A DNA stretch of 33,525 bases from Candidatus Altarchaeota archaeon (GCA_028712125.1 JAQTQS010000004.1:1-33525), one strand, 5' to 3'. Positions 22,709 to 30,799 are shown, counted from the stretch's first letter. The notes: generated by a model not told the origin, from the sequence alone. Made by a program: numbers and translations.

Positions 22709-22718
22709 TTAGGGCAAG

Positions 22719-22854
22719 GTATTAAATACAACTGATATATACTTCTGTTTATCAACAGTATTAAATATAACTTCATACGCACCCACATGCACTATCTAAC
22801 CACCGATTTTGAAAAAATAATGCTTTTTAAGCATTGGATACTAGTATTAAATAC
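22719..22854 (+). promoter_or_regulatory. three copies of an 11-bp palindrome before the winged-helix gene
   Basis: GTATTAAATAC at 22719-22729 and 22844-22854, and GTATTAAATAT at 22758-22768. The last copy ends five bases before the ATG at 22859. They may be operators for the winged-helix protein, or TATA-like boxes. A further TGCTT-TTT-AAGCA inverted repeat is at 22821-22833. Confidence 0.5.
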
Positions 22855-22858
22855 AAAG

Positions 22859-23344
22859 ATGGACTATAATGTAATCTTTCCAAGGATATTACCGCCCGAA
22901 AAGTATAGGTCATTATCTCCACAAGACCAAGAGGAGTATGTGGCAAGGAAGATTGAGGAAATTTTAATGATAAACACAAACGGGGTAACAATATCCGACG
23001 TTAGTTTGAATACCCCGTTTACTAGACCCACAATAATAAAGCATCTCGAAAAGATTGTCGCTACAAGAAAAGGGTATAAGATACGACGTGGTAGATTATC
23101 CATGTATTTTCCAAATGGGCGTGTTGTCCACCCGGAAGGTCAAATAGAAACCAAAACTGATACCGGAAATCAGTATCGCGCCACATTTTTGAACAATAAT
23201 TTTGGGGAGTTCATATACATTGAAGACCTAACTCCGAATACCGTATCTGGGGGTAGTATTCTTATTAAAAAACATGATTATCCTAATTTCCTAAACTTTT
23301 TGGATAGTGTGGAGGAGAACAGAAAAGCTATCAGGAATGAATAG
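22859..23344 (+). CDS. winged-helix DNA-binding protein
   Basis: 161 residues from ATG 22859. An in-frame ATG at 22787 would add 24 residues, but that stretch overlaps the third 11-bp palindrome and a TATA-like box, so the shorter form is preferred. Residues about 25-95 form a winged helix: EEYVARKIEEILMINTNGVTISDVSLNTPFTRPTIIKHLEKIVATRKGY followed by IRRGRLSMYFPNG as the wing. The C-terminal half (QYRATFLNNNFGEFIYIEDLTPNTVSGGSILIKK) is a beta-rich domain I do not recognise. It lies five bases upstream of the unknown 454-residue gene and leads the methyltransferase operon; a controller role is likely. Confidence 0.75.
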   Translation: MDYNVIFPRILPPEKYRSLSPQDQEEYVARKIEEILMINTNGVTISDVSLNTPFTRPTIIKHLEKIVATRKGYKIRRGRLSMYFPNGRVVHPEGQIETKTDTGNQYRATFLNNNFGEFIYIEDLTPNTVSGGSILIKKHDYPNFLNFLDSVEENRKAIRNE

Positions 23345-23349
23345 AAAAA

Positions 23350-24714
23350 ATGAAAACACTTCAAACTGAGGTTGAGTTCCAAGCTCATAAACTACAATCC
23401 AATAGCATTAAAGTTAATGGAAAGTTAGTTCACACACCCTTCGTAAATTTTGTACCTACCAGCAAGAATGATGTTGAACTACTGCTTGAAACTATAAAAA
23501 AAAGTAATGATGAACATTATTTTGTAGACCGAGTACAAGCCGTAACTTATAGAGTTTTCGATGAAGAACGAATATTCGGGGGACTTACGAAAAAGGTAAC
23601 ACAAAATCAATCACCGAGTCCAATAACTATTAAAAGTGATGAGAATGCATTACGGTACATGGATGGTTGGTTGAGATTCATTGACCCCTGCACAAATTTC
23701 TATCGTAAAAGATACAACGGATATACAATCGGATTTCTTAAGTTAAAATCCATTCCAAGTTACGTTGAAAGATACTTTCAAAAGCTTAACAGGTGTGAAA
23801 AGGATAGTTTAGATGAATGTCATTCTCAATTTTGGGAAACGCTCTCTAAACCTAATTCAGAGGGAATAACCCAAGAGACGCTATCTAAGTTAATCATCTG
23901 GAATGCGAAATTACAAAAGGACAAAAACGCAGATATTTTCTTACCTCCATCTCCCTTTATTTCTCTCACGTACTGCCAAGAGTTGGCAAAAATAGCTATT
24001 GAAGTCAATAAGGATGCTCAAGAGCTTGTATCATGGGATACTGCAACATTTTTCAATATAGACGCCTCAACGTTTCAAGATAAGCCAACAATCCAAATGA
24101 TTTTAAATTATATAGCCGATACAAATAATCCTACCCCCCTTACCGTGTTTAAGTTGAATGATGCTAAGAAACTATCTGATTTGACCTACGGGGAACATGC
24201 TCTAAACAATTTTGAGTTTTTCCTAAAAGTCCTCTATGAAATAAAAAATGATTATCCCCCAAAAATTATTGGATTATTGAATAGTGGTGGTTTTGGTTAC
24301 TGCCTACTAGGGGCTAAATTCGACTTCTTTACGGACTACATCTCTAATTATGAAGCGTATATACCCCCACGGGGTAAACGCCCAACTCATAGAGCTGCGT
24401 TACACCCTATAACACTAATACCTGAAAAATTTAACAATATTGTATCTGCTAGGAAAGAAGATGGTTATGTGCCGTTATCTTACCACCCGGATAAGAAGTA
24501 TCATAATACACAGCAATTCAATAAGGAATCGGTTGATGGGGACGTATGGGGTAAGGATGCTAAATTAGCTGGTATGTGCATGTGGAACATTTATACTCGC
24601 GAAGTAGTGGAGGCTATGCGAGATAAGAACAAGATAGACTCACTTTTCTTTGATAGGGTTCAACAGTCTGCATTTTCTCGTCTCGGACCTATTATACGAA
24701 AATTGAATGCTTAA
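23350..24714 (+). CDS. unknown 454-residue protein of the R-M operon
   Basis: I do not recognise this protein. It has no signal peptide or membrane helix. Alternating strand and helix segments such as ADIFLPPSPFISLTYCQELAKIAIEVNKDA, TPLTVFKLNDAKKLSDL, and YPPKIIGLLNSGGFGYCLLGAKFDFFTDYIS suggest an alpha/beta or TIM-barrel fold; the last resembles the late strands of a barrel enzyme. The C terminus has conserved-looking charged patches (PPRGKRPTHRAAL, SYHPDKKYH). No PD-(D/E)xK, HNH or GIY-YIG motif is visible. Its place between a winged-helix gene and a DNA methyltransferase suggests a part in DNA modification or restriction, perhaps a nuclease or base-modifying enzyme (inference). Confidence 0.75.
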   Translation: MKTLQTEVEFQAHKLQSNSIKVNGKLVHTPFVNFVPTSKNDVELLLETIKKSNDEHYFVDRVQAVTYRVFDEERIFGGLTKKVTQNQSPSPITIKSDENALRYMDGWLRFIDPCTNFYRKRYNGYTIGFLKLKSIPSYVERYFQKLNRCEKDSLDECHSQFWETLSKPNSEGITQETLSKLIIWNAKLQKDKNADIFLPPSPFISLTYCQELAKIAIEVNKDAQELVSWDTATFFNIDASTFQDKPTIQMILNYIADTNNPTPLTVFKLNDAKKLSDLTYGEHALNNFEFFLKVLYEIKNDYPPKIIGLLNSGGFGYCLLGAKFDFFTDYISNYEAYIPPRGKRPTHRAALHPITLIPEKFNNIVSARKEDGYVPLSYHPDKKYHNTQQFNKESVDGDVWGKDAKLAGMCMWNIYTREVVEAMRDKNKIDSLFFDRVQQSAFSRLGPIIRKLNA

Positions 24715-24731
24715 CATTTAGGTACTATATA

Positions 24732-25835
24732 ATGACTAGAAAAAAGAAAGAAACCTTCAAGTTGATTGATGCCTTCTCAGGAGCGGGCGGTCTTACGTTG
24801 GGGTTCACAAAAGTTTTCAATCATAAATTTAAACCGGTATGGGCTAACGACTTCAACGCCTATGCAGCCGCAACCTATAACGAGAATTTTGGAAAACACT
24901 GCATATCTGAGGATATAAACAAGGTAATAAACAAATCCTCGGTAAAAATCCCTAAGGCGGATGTGGTAATCGGAGGTCCGCCATGTCAAGGTTTCAGTTT
25001 GTTAAATAAGAATCGTGAAGGCGACCCACGTAAGCAATTATGGAGACAATATATGGATTTGGTTGAAAAATCCTGTGCAACGATTTTTGTTATGGAGAAC
25101 GTACCGCAACTTCTCGACTCCTTCGAACACGGAGAGTTACTAGGAGTTGCGGAAGCTAAGGGTTTCTCGGTTAGATGGGCTAAACTAAACGCCGCCGATT
25201 ACGGTGTTCCCCAGACTCGGTACAGGGCGTTCATAATAGGGTGCAATTTTACCGACCCTAAATCCGTGTTTCCACCTAAGAAAACCCACTACAAAAATGA
25301 TAAGATATTAGCTGAAAACCGAGATGAGTATGTTAAAAATCCTAACTTGTGGATAACCGTCCGGGATGCTATTGGAGATTTGCCTGAACCGGAAGGGACG
25401 GAAATACGTTCAGAAGCTTCGCCGCTTAATCTTCACTTCGGGCGCAATCCAACGGAAGTAAGTAGAAATAGATTTAAAGCCATCCCTAGAGAGGGTATGA
25501 ACCGTTTTGACTTACAGAGAAATGCACCGGAGCTTACCCCGGAGTGCTGGAAGCGTAAGAAATCGGGGGGGACTGATTTGTTTGGTAGAATGTGGTGGGA
25601 TAAGCCAGCAGTCACCATTCGAACCGAATTTTTTAAGCCGGAGAAGGGACGTTATATACACCCTGTCCAACATAGGGCGATAACTCATAGGGAAGCAGCA
25701 CGGCTGCAATCCTTTCCGGATGATTTCGTGTTTAAAGGCACAAAAATAGAGATAGCAAAGCAGATAGGAAATGCCGTGCCTCCGTTGCTGGCATCCCGGA
25801 TTGCTGATTGTGTTGAATCGTTGCTTGAGAGGTGA
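24732..25835 (+). CDS. DNA (cytosine-5) methyltransferase
   Basis: A 367-residue C5-cytosine DNA methyltransferase with all key motifs: I DAFSGAGGLTLGF (13-25), IV GGPPCQGFS (catalytic C85), VI ENVP (E122), VIII QTRYR (161-165), and X QIGNAVPPLLA near the C terminus. The short target-recognition region before TDLFGRMWWDKPAVTIRTEFFKPEKGRY cannot be read for its DNA target. The gene is followed after four bases by vsr and then an HNH gene, the usual layout of a Type II restriction-modification system with mismatch repair. AT-rich and within the transposable element. Confidence 0.95.
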   Translation: MTRKKKETFKLIDAFSGAGGLTLGFTKVFNHKFKPVWANDFNAYAAATYNENFGKHCISEDINKVINKSSVKIPKADVVIGGPPCQGFSLLNKNREGDPRKQLWRQYMDLVEKSCATIFVMENVPQLLDSFEHGELLGVAEAKGFSVRWAKLNAADYGVPQTRYRAFIIGCNFTDPKSVFPPKKTHYKNDKILAENRDEYVKNPNLWITVRDAIGDLPEPEGTEIRSEASPLNLHFGRNPTEVSRNRFKAIPREGMNRFDLQRNAPELTPECWKRKKSGGTDLFGRMWWDKPAVTIRTEFFKPEKGRYIHPVQHRAITHREAARLQSFPDDFVFKGTKIEIAKQIGNAVPPLLASRIADCVESLLER

Positions 25836-25839
25836 TTTC

Positions 25840-26265
25840 GTGACCGACGTGTTTAGTCGGGATAAAAGAAGCGAGATTATGTCTAAAGTCAGGGGTGTGG
25901 ATACAAAACCGGAATTGATTGTTAGACGAATATTGTGGGGTATGGGTTTCAATTATCGTCTTAATGTAAAAACGATACTTGGAAAACCGGACATCGTATT
26001 GCCACGCCGCCGAAAAGTTATTTTTGTACATGGTTGTTTTTGGCATGGACATAAGGGATGTAGACGTTCAAAACGACCGTCAAGCAATACCCAATTTTGG
26101 AATGCCAAGATAGGGAGCAACATACTACGTGACCGTAAATACCGCAGGGCGTTAAAACAGCAGGGTTGGAAGGTTTTAACCGTGTGGGAATGTCAAACAA
26201 AAGCTCCTGAAAGGTTAAAAAGGATGTTGTCTAAGTTCTTAATTGACAATGAGCGCACGGGATAA
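25840..26265 (+). CDS. vsr: Vsr-type very short patch repair endonuclease
   Basis: 141 residues from a GTG at 25840 with RBS GAGGTGA just upstream; the longer frame from 25771 lies inside the methyltransferase gene. Vsr nicks DNA next to T:G mismatches that arise when 5-methylcytosine deaminates. It has MTDVFSRDKRSEIMSKVRG, DTKPELIVRR (E25), GKPDIVLP (D51), FVHGCFWHGHKGC (H64, H69 and the zinc cysteine/histidine cluster) and NILRDRKYR (D98). Positions match the E. coli enzyme closely. All catalytic residues are present. It overlaps the HNH gene by 17 bases. Confidence 0.95.
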   Translation: MTDVFSRDKRSEIMSKVRGVDTKPELIVRRILWGMGFNYRLNVKTILGKPDIVLPRRRKVIFVHGCFWHGHKGCRRSKRPSSNTQFWNAKIGSNILRDRKYRRALKQQGWKVLTVWECQTKAPERLKRMLSKFLIDNERTG

Positions 26266-26860
26266 ACTACGGGCATATTTTGAGGAACACGTAGGCGAAA
26301 TCGTAGAAACCCGCATGTTGAAAGAAGTGGGTGGAATCAGTGAGTACGCTAGAAGAATACGTGAACTAAGGGATGATGAGGGAATGCAGATTCTGTCCCA
26401 TAAAGACCGACACGACCTCAAATCCGGTCAGTATATACTTATTAGTGCTGATAGAGTTCCTAGAATCAGTAGTGGAATACACCCCCAATTACGGTTGGAG
26501 ATACTTGAGCGTAATGGATTTACATGCCAGTTGTGTGGTGCTGGTGCTGGCGACTCCGACCCATACAATCCAAGGCGAAAAGTCGTACTCCACATAGACC
26601 ACATAAAGCCAAAAAGTCAGGGCGGCACAGACGACAGAAGTAATTTACGTGTTTTATGTTCAACATGTAATCAAGCGAAGGCAAATATCGGAATGCCGAC
26701 GGAAACTACACTTAACCTGTTAGCTCGCTTTAGACGCGCGCCACGTGATACCCAAAAGGAAGTTTATGAACAATTAAAAAAACGATTTGGAAAAGACGAC
26801 CAAGAAACGGGAGTAACAAGCGAAGAAGATGATAAGGACACGGGAGTAATAAACTGCTAA
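26249..26860 (+). CDS. HNH endonuclease with N-terminal DNA-binding domain
   Basis: 203 residues from ATG 26249. Residues 1-70 look like a winged-helix or specificity domain (DKLRAYFEEHVGEIVETRMLKEVGGISEYARRIRELRDDEGMQI...LKSGQYILI). Residues 80-150 are a zinc-bound HNH nuclease: CQLCG (C93, C96), LHIDHIKPKSQGG (H115, D117, H118), SNLRVLCSTCNQAK (N132, C137, C140). The tail is acidic and repetitive (DQETGVTSEEDDKDTGVINC). HNH proteins of this layout serve as restriction enzymes beside C5 methyltransferases, so this is the best candidate for the nuclease of the system. The 17-base overlap with vsr shows one operon. Confidence 0.88.
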   Translation: MSARDKLRAYFEEHVGEIVETRMLKEVGGISEYARRIRELRDDEGMQILSHKDRHDLKSGQYILISADRVPRISSGIHPQLRLEILERNGFTCQLCGAGAGDSDPYNPRRKVVLHIDHIKPKSQGGTDDRSNLRVLCSTCNQAKANIGMPTETTLNLLARFRRAPRDTQKEVYEQLKKRFGKDDQETGVTSEEDDKDTGVINC

Positions 26861-26890
26861 AATAATTAATGAAACCAGCGTACGTCGTCT

Positions 26891-26939
26891 AAAAAGGAGC
26901 AACTTCTTTCAAAAAGGAGCAGAACACTAAAAAGGAGCA
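26891..26939. repeat. right-end cluster of three AAAAAGGAGCA motifs
   Basis: Exact direct copies at 26891-26901, 26911-26921 and 26929-26939 (spacing 20 and 18 bp), the last within the terminal inverted repeat. They match the four copies at the left end. Confidence 0.88.
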
Positions 26940-26944
26940 AAGCT
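26928..26944 (-). repeat. right 17-bp terminal inverted repeat
   Basis: TAAAAAGGAGCAAAGCT, exact reverse complement of 20407-20423. Confidence 0.93.
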
Positions 26945-26953
26945 GCGCAGTAT
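26945..26953 (+). repeat. 9-bp target-site duplication, right
   Basis: GCGCAGTAT, identical to 20398-20406. Five bases beyond it a TATA-like TATTTTTAG (26958-26966) lies about 31 nt before the epimerase ATG, so that gene keeps its own promoter. Confidence 0.9.
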
Positions 26954-26992
26954 AGGCTATTTTTAGACATATACACAGAGTATTAAGATATC

Positions 26993-28111
26993 ATGAGCAA
27001 ACGCGTACTCGTCACCGGCGGCGCGGGATTCATAGGCAGCCATATCGTCGACCGTCTTGTAGAGGGCGGGCATGACGTCCGCATACTCGACAACCTCGAC
27101 TACCAGGTCCACAAGGGCAGGAAGCCGCATTACTTGAACAAGAAGGCCGAATTCGTCAAGGGTGATGTAAGGGTCAGGAAGGACGTCGAAAGCGCGGTTG
27201 AAGACGTGGACGTCGTGTTCCACGAGGCGGCTGCGGTCGGAGTCGGCCAGTCCATGTACAGGATAGGCTATTACGTCGGCGTGAACACTGTCGGCACTGC
27301 AAGGCTTCTTGACGTGCTCGTCAACAAGGAGAATTCGGTAAAAAAGGTCATCGTCGCAAGCTCGATGAGCATATACGGGGAGGGAGCCTACAACTGCGCG
27401 GAGCACGGGCTCGTCTATCCGAAACTGAGAACCGTCCAGCAGTTAAAAAAGCACGACTGGGAGGCCAAATGCCCAAAGTGCGGCAGGGACGTTGCGCCGG
27501 TCCCGACAAACGAGGAAAAGCCAGTCAAGCCGACGTCCATATACGCGATAACCAAGCGAGACCAGGAGGAGATGTGCCACTCCATCGGAAAGGCCTACGG
27601 CATCCCGACGGTCGCGCTCAGATACTTCAACGTCTACGGACCGCGCCAGTCGCTCAACAATCCGTATACGGGGGTCGCAGCCATATTCTCATCGCGCATC
27701 AAGAACGGCAATCCGCCGCTCATCTTCGAGGACGGCCGGCAGTCGCGGGACTTTGTCTATGTGACGGACATCGCCGAAGCCAACATGCTCGTAATGAAGG
27801 AAAAAAGGGCGGACTACGAGTCTTTCAACGTCGGCTGCGGAAGGCAGACGAGCATCCTTTCAATCGCCGAAACGCTCGCCAAGCTCTACAAGAAGGACAT
27901 AAAGCCGACAATCGTGAACAAGTACCGGGCCGGAGACATCAGATACTGCTTTGCGGACATCGGAAAGATAGGCGGAATCGGCTTCAAGCCGAAGGTAACC
28001 TTCGAGGAAGGAATGCGCAGGCTGGTGGAATGGGGCGGGAAGCAGGACGCGAAAGACCGCAGCGAGCAGGCCACCCGCGAGCTTCTGCAGCGAAAGCTGG
28101 TCGAGGAATAA
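26993..28111 (+). CDS. NAD-dependent sugar epimerase/dehydratase with zinc-ribbon insert
   Basis: A 372-residue extended short-chain dehydrogenase. VTGGAGFIGSH (7-17) binds NAD. The catalytic set is S124/S125 in ASSMSIYGEG and Y184-x3-K188 in SIYAITK. Between them lies an unusual insert with C135, H138, C160 and C163 (CAEHG...KCPKCG), likely binding zinc. This insert, and the motifs RPTSIYAITKRDQEE-like and NVYGPRQSLNNPYTGVAAIF, are features I associate with dTDP-L-rhamnose 4-epimerase-type enzymes rather than GalE; the substrate is still inferred. It acts on NDP-sugars for the glycan genes around it. The flippase gene converges, two bases beyond its stop. Confidence 0.85.
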   Translation: MSKRVLVTGGAGFIGSHIVDRLVEGGHDVRILDNLDYQVHKGRKPHYLNKKAEFVKGDVRVRKDVESAVEDVDVVFHEAAAVGVGQSMYRIGYYVGVNTVGTARLLDVLVNKENSVKKVIVASSMSIYGEGAYNCAEHGLVYPKLRTVQQLKKHDWEAKCPKCGRDVAPVPTNEEKPVKPTSIYAITKRDQEEMCHSIGKAYGIPTVALRYFNVYGPRQSLNNPYTGVAAIFSSRIKNGNPPLIFEDGRQSRDFVYVTDIAEANMLVMKEKRADYESFNVGCGRQTSILSIAETLAKLYKKDIKPTIVNKYRAGDIRYCFADIGKIGGIGFKPKVTFEEGMRRLVEWGGKQDAKDRSEQATRELLQRKLVEE

Positions 28112-28113
28112 TT

Positions 28114-29577
28114 CTACCTGTCCCTGACGGCGGAAAGTATCCTTCTTACTTCTGAAGGCGAAAGCGCCCTCAACACAAGGGCGCAAAGGCTGTAGACTGC
28201 GACAACCACCGCCACAAAGCCAATCCAAAGAAGAGGCGAGACGACAAGGTCCTTGAACGGCCATAGAATAATAACTGTTGCAAAGGAGGCGGCGACGGGC
28301 TTTGCGGCCACTGCAGTGTGCGGGTGGATTTTCAGCTTCTCGAAGACGTAGATTGTGATGAGCAGTGAGAAGAGCGTCCGTACTGCCGTAATGGCGGCCG
28401 CAACGCCCAAGATGCCGTACGATGATGCGTATATCGCGGCCATGATGCTGGCAAGGCCTGAGAGCAGCGAGTATTTCGTGTATGCGCCGATTCTTCCGAC
28501 GCCCTGCAGTAGAGGCGAGTTTATGGCGTTCAGGGAGGACTCTATCGCGAGGAACGACATTATCAGGACGACGGGCACCGCTTTTTCGTAGGCCATGCCG
28601 TAGAGCATTGTTATGAAGTAGTCCGACGTCAGCCAGACGCCGGTTATTAGCAGGAATGCGATAATCAGCGAGTAGCGGAGGCTGTAGGAGTAGACCGTCG
28701 AAATCTTGTCATGCTCCAATGATTCCGTCTTCTCGGAGTATAGGGCGAGCAACACCCGGCCCGAGAACGGGATGAAAAGCCAGACGACCCCCATCCACAT
28801 CACCCCGACGCGGTAGAACGCAAGCTCGGTAGAGTTGATGAAGACGCCGATGACGAGAGAATCCATCCACTGGATGAACAACACCCCGAGATAGCCGAGC
28901 GAGCCGTAAAAGAAGTACTTTTTCATCGTCCGGTAATCCAAAACGCCCCTGCCTTCCTCAAGCACCCTCACCGAACGCTTCAACAAGAACCCGGCGATAA
29001 AACCCATCAACGCGGCCAGACCAAGGCCTAACAGGACGCTGACATAGCTCCGGTACAAATAGTAGGACACCAAGGGGAGGGCTATCCGGCACGACTGGAA
29101 GACCGCGTTAAGGTAGAATACAAGCTTGTTCTTCTTCACCGACGCCAGCACAGTATCGTAAAACCCGTACAATGAGTAGGAAAAAAGGAACAATGCGCTC
29201 ACCCTCACACCCAATCCGAGGTCCGGCCGCCTGAAGAGGGAGGAGGCCAGCAAGTCCGAGAAGATGAAAAGCGCGGCGGACGACGCGACGACAAGGACGT
29301 ACTTCAAGGTCGAGAAGAACCGGTAGTACGACGCCGTATCCTTCCTTACGACGCTCGATGGGAGTAGCTTCATCAAAGCGGACCCTAGACCGAACTCGCA
29401 GAAGAATAAGAAAAGATTCGCAAGCGCGAAGACGAGGGAAAAATCGCCGAAACGCTCTGGCCCTAGAATCCTCGGGAAGACTATCGCGAAGATTATGCCA
29501 GCAAGTATCATAATGGCCTGCGACAGCACTCCGTAGGCGTTCTCCTTGACGAGCACCGAATACCATCTGCTGGCCAT
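28114..29577 (-). CDS. oligosaccharide flippase (Wzx/MATE-like)
   Basis: 487 residues with about 12-14 membrane helices, of the polysaccharide-transport branch of the MOP/MATE superfamily that flips lipid-linked oligosaccharides across the cytoplasmic membrane. The N terminus is typical: NAYGVLSQAIMILAGIIFAIVFPRILGPERFGDFSLVFALANLFLFFCEFGLGSALMKLLPS. The middle YFFYGSLGYLGVLFIQWMDSLVIGVFINSTELAFYRVG fits helices 7-8 of the family. The ATG at 29577 follows the glycosyltransferase stop by 27 bases, so they are likely co-transcribed. Confidence 0.9.
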   Translation of the reverse strand: MASRWYSVLVKENAYGVLSQAIMILAGIIFAIVFPRILGPERFGDFSLVFALANLFLFFCEFGLGSALMKLLPSSVVRKDTASYYRFFSTLKYVLVVASSAALFIFSDLLASSLFRRPDLGLGVRVSALFLFSYSLYGFYDTVLASVKKNKLVFYLNAVFQSCRIALPLVSYYLYRSYVSVLLGLGLAALMGFIAGFLLKRSVRVLEEGRGVLDYRTMKKYFFYGSLGYLGVLFIQWMDSLVIGVFINSTELAFYRVGVMWMGVVWLFIPFSGRVLLALYSEKTESLEHDKISTVYSYSLRYSLIIAFLLITGVWLTSDYFITMLYGMAYEKAVPVVLIMSFLAIESSLNAINSPLLQGVGRIGAYTKYSLLSGLASIMAAIYASSYGILGVAAAITAVRTLFSLLITIYVFEKLKIHPHTAVAAKPVAASFATVIILWPFKDLVVSPLLWIGFVAVVVAVYSLCALVLRALSPSEVRRILSAVRDR

Positions 29578-29604
29578 GTGATAGATTATTTGGTATGGCG
29601 TTAA

Positions 29605-30735
29605 TTAACCGCCCTTGCCTGAAAGCTTGTATTCCCGGACGATGACTTCCGCGTTGCGCTCGGAATAGGTGCGTTCGGCATAAGGCCGGACTTTCTCCCG
29701 GAGCCTTGCGAGCTCTCCTGGAGAGTCATAGTATTTCTTTATCACATTGGCAAGCTCCCTGGCGTTGCCGGGCTCGACAAGAACGCCGACCGTCTCGTCG
29801 AACTCCTCTGGAATGGAACCGGTCCTTGACCCGATAACCGGCGTCCCGCAGGCGAGCGCCTCGACGACAACCCTTGCAAAGCCCTCGACATAGGTCGAGG
29901 GTATCGTGAACAAGTCCGCGGCGCTGTAATAGAGCGAAAGCTCGTCGTACGAGACAGTCTTTACTATCGGTATGCTCTCCTTCAGGAAACTCTCCAGCGG
30001 CCCGCTCCCGGTCGCCATGAACACAATGTCCCTGTCGTCTCTGAGAAGGCGGTAAGCTTCTGCAAAAATCCGCACGCCTTTCTCCTCGATAAACCTGCCT
30101 GAGAAATGCACGACGAACTTGCCCTCAAGGCCGAGCTTCTCCTTCGCGCCGGGCACAATCTTGAATTTCTCAAGGTCGGTCCAGTTCCTGAACAAGACGA
30201 CTTTTTCTTCAGGAACGCCGTAGGAGACTATGTCCGCCTTCACGCTCTTGCTGATGCTGAAGACGGCGTCGCACCGCCTCAGGCACCAGCGCATTATCCG
30301 GCTGCGGTAGGTTCCGTGAAAATCAAGCGGAGTGTGCTGGGTGTGGAAGACCCTCCTGCCGGACAACATCTTGCCGAACAATATGCCGGCGGCAAGCGAT
30401 GACGAGCAGTGCGCGTGTATTACCTCAACGTCCCTGTGCCGGAGGAGGAAGAGCGGCAGGTGAATGAAAAACGTGAGGAACAGCTTGACGGTCGGGAAAA
30501 GGAAAGGGACGTTGATAAGGCCAACCCTGCGGACTTCGAGAATGCCGTCCCGCTCGAAACCCTTGGTCTCGGCCGGGTTCCTGATGTTGTATATGCCGGC
30601 GGCAGAGCGCGGGTGTATCGTGAGGACGTAAGTCGGAACGCCGCTTCTCTTGAGATAGTCGGCAAAATCCTTCATGTGGGACTCGACGCCCCCAACGTTC
30701 GGGTAATACAGGCTCGAAGTGAACAAGACAGCCAT
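29605..30735 (-). CDS. GT4-family glycosyltransferase
   Basis: A 376-residue retaining GT-B glycosyltransferase. N-terminal domain: FTSSLYYPNVGGVESHMKDFADYL (glycine-rich acceptor loop) and HAHCSSSLAAGILFGKML. C-terminal nucleotide-sugar domain: VVHFSGRFIEEKGVRIFAEAYRLL, FMATGSGPLESFL, and the E-x7-E motif in YVEGFARVVVEALACGTPVIGSRTGSIPEEF. No membrane helix, but hydrophobic patches (FLFPTVKLFLTFFIHLPLFLL) suggest peripheral attachment. It presumably adds a hexose to the lipid-linked glycan handled by the flippase encoded downstream. Donor and acceptor are not readable. Confidence 0.92.
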   Translation of the reverse strand: MAVLFTSSLYYPNVGGVESHMKDFADYLKRSGVPTYVLTIHPRSAAGIYNIRNPAETKGFERDGILEVRRVGLINVPFLFPTVKLFLTFFIHLPLFLLRHRDVEVIHAHCSSSLAAGILFGKMLSGRRVFHTQHTPLDFHGTYRSRIMRWCLRRCDAVFSISKSVKADIVSYGVPEEKVVLFRNWTDLEKFKIVPGAKEKLGLEGKFVVHFSGRFIEEKGVRIFAEAYRLLRDDRDIVFMATGSGPLESFLKESIPIVKTVSYDELSLYYSAADLFTIPSTYVEGFARVVVEALACGTPVIGSRTGSIPEEFDETVGVLVEPGNARELANVIKKYYDSPGELARLREKVRPYAERTYSERNAEVIVREYKLSGKGG

Positions 30736-30788
30736 CTAAGACACCGCACGCCATAGAAACATGGCAGCTTATTAATGGACGGGCGATG

Positions 30789-30799
30789 TTTTAAATAAT
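30789..30799 (+). promoter_or_regulatory. TATA-like box of the transaldolase-phosphatase operon
   Basis: TTTTAAATAAT, centred about 34 nt before the ATG at 30828, in the divergent gap with the glycosyltransferase gene. Confidence 0.45.

Larger units (their letters stand above)
20407..26944. mobile_element. 6,538-bp transposable element carrying restriction-modification cargo
   Basis: Boundaries are defined by perfect 17-bp terminal inverted repeats (AGCTTTGCTCCTTTTTA at left) and an exact 9-bp target duplication GCGCAGTAT (20398-20406 and 26945-26953). The interior is strikingly AT-rich against GC-rich flanks. It encodes a DDE transposase, a zinc ribbon, a winged-helix protein, an unknown 454-residue protein, a C5-cytosine methyltransferase, Vsr and HNH nucleases and two small minus-strand genes. 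Excision in silico joins the transporter stop to the promoter of the epimerase gene at 26993, presumably the ancestral order. Confidence 0.9.

Noticed and set aside
24732-26860. Phage origin for the methyltransferase, Vsr and HNH genes
   Set aside because: No structural, replication or integrase genes of a phage are present, and the transposon ends explain the mobility fully.
30750-30765. Small inverted repeat GCCAT-AGAAAC-ATGGC between the GT4 and transaldolase genes
   Set aside because: A five-base stem is expected by chance and no second copy supports an operator.
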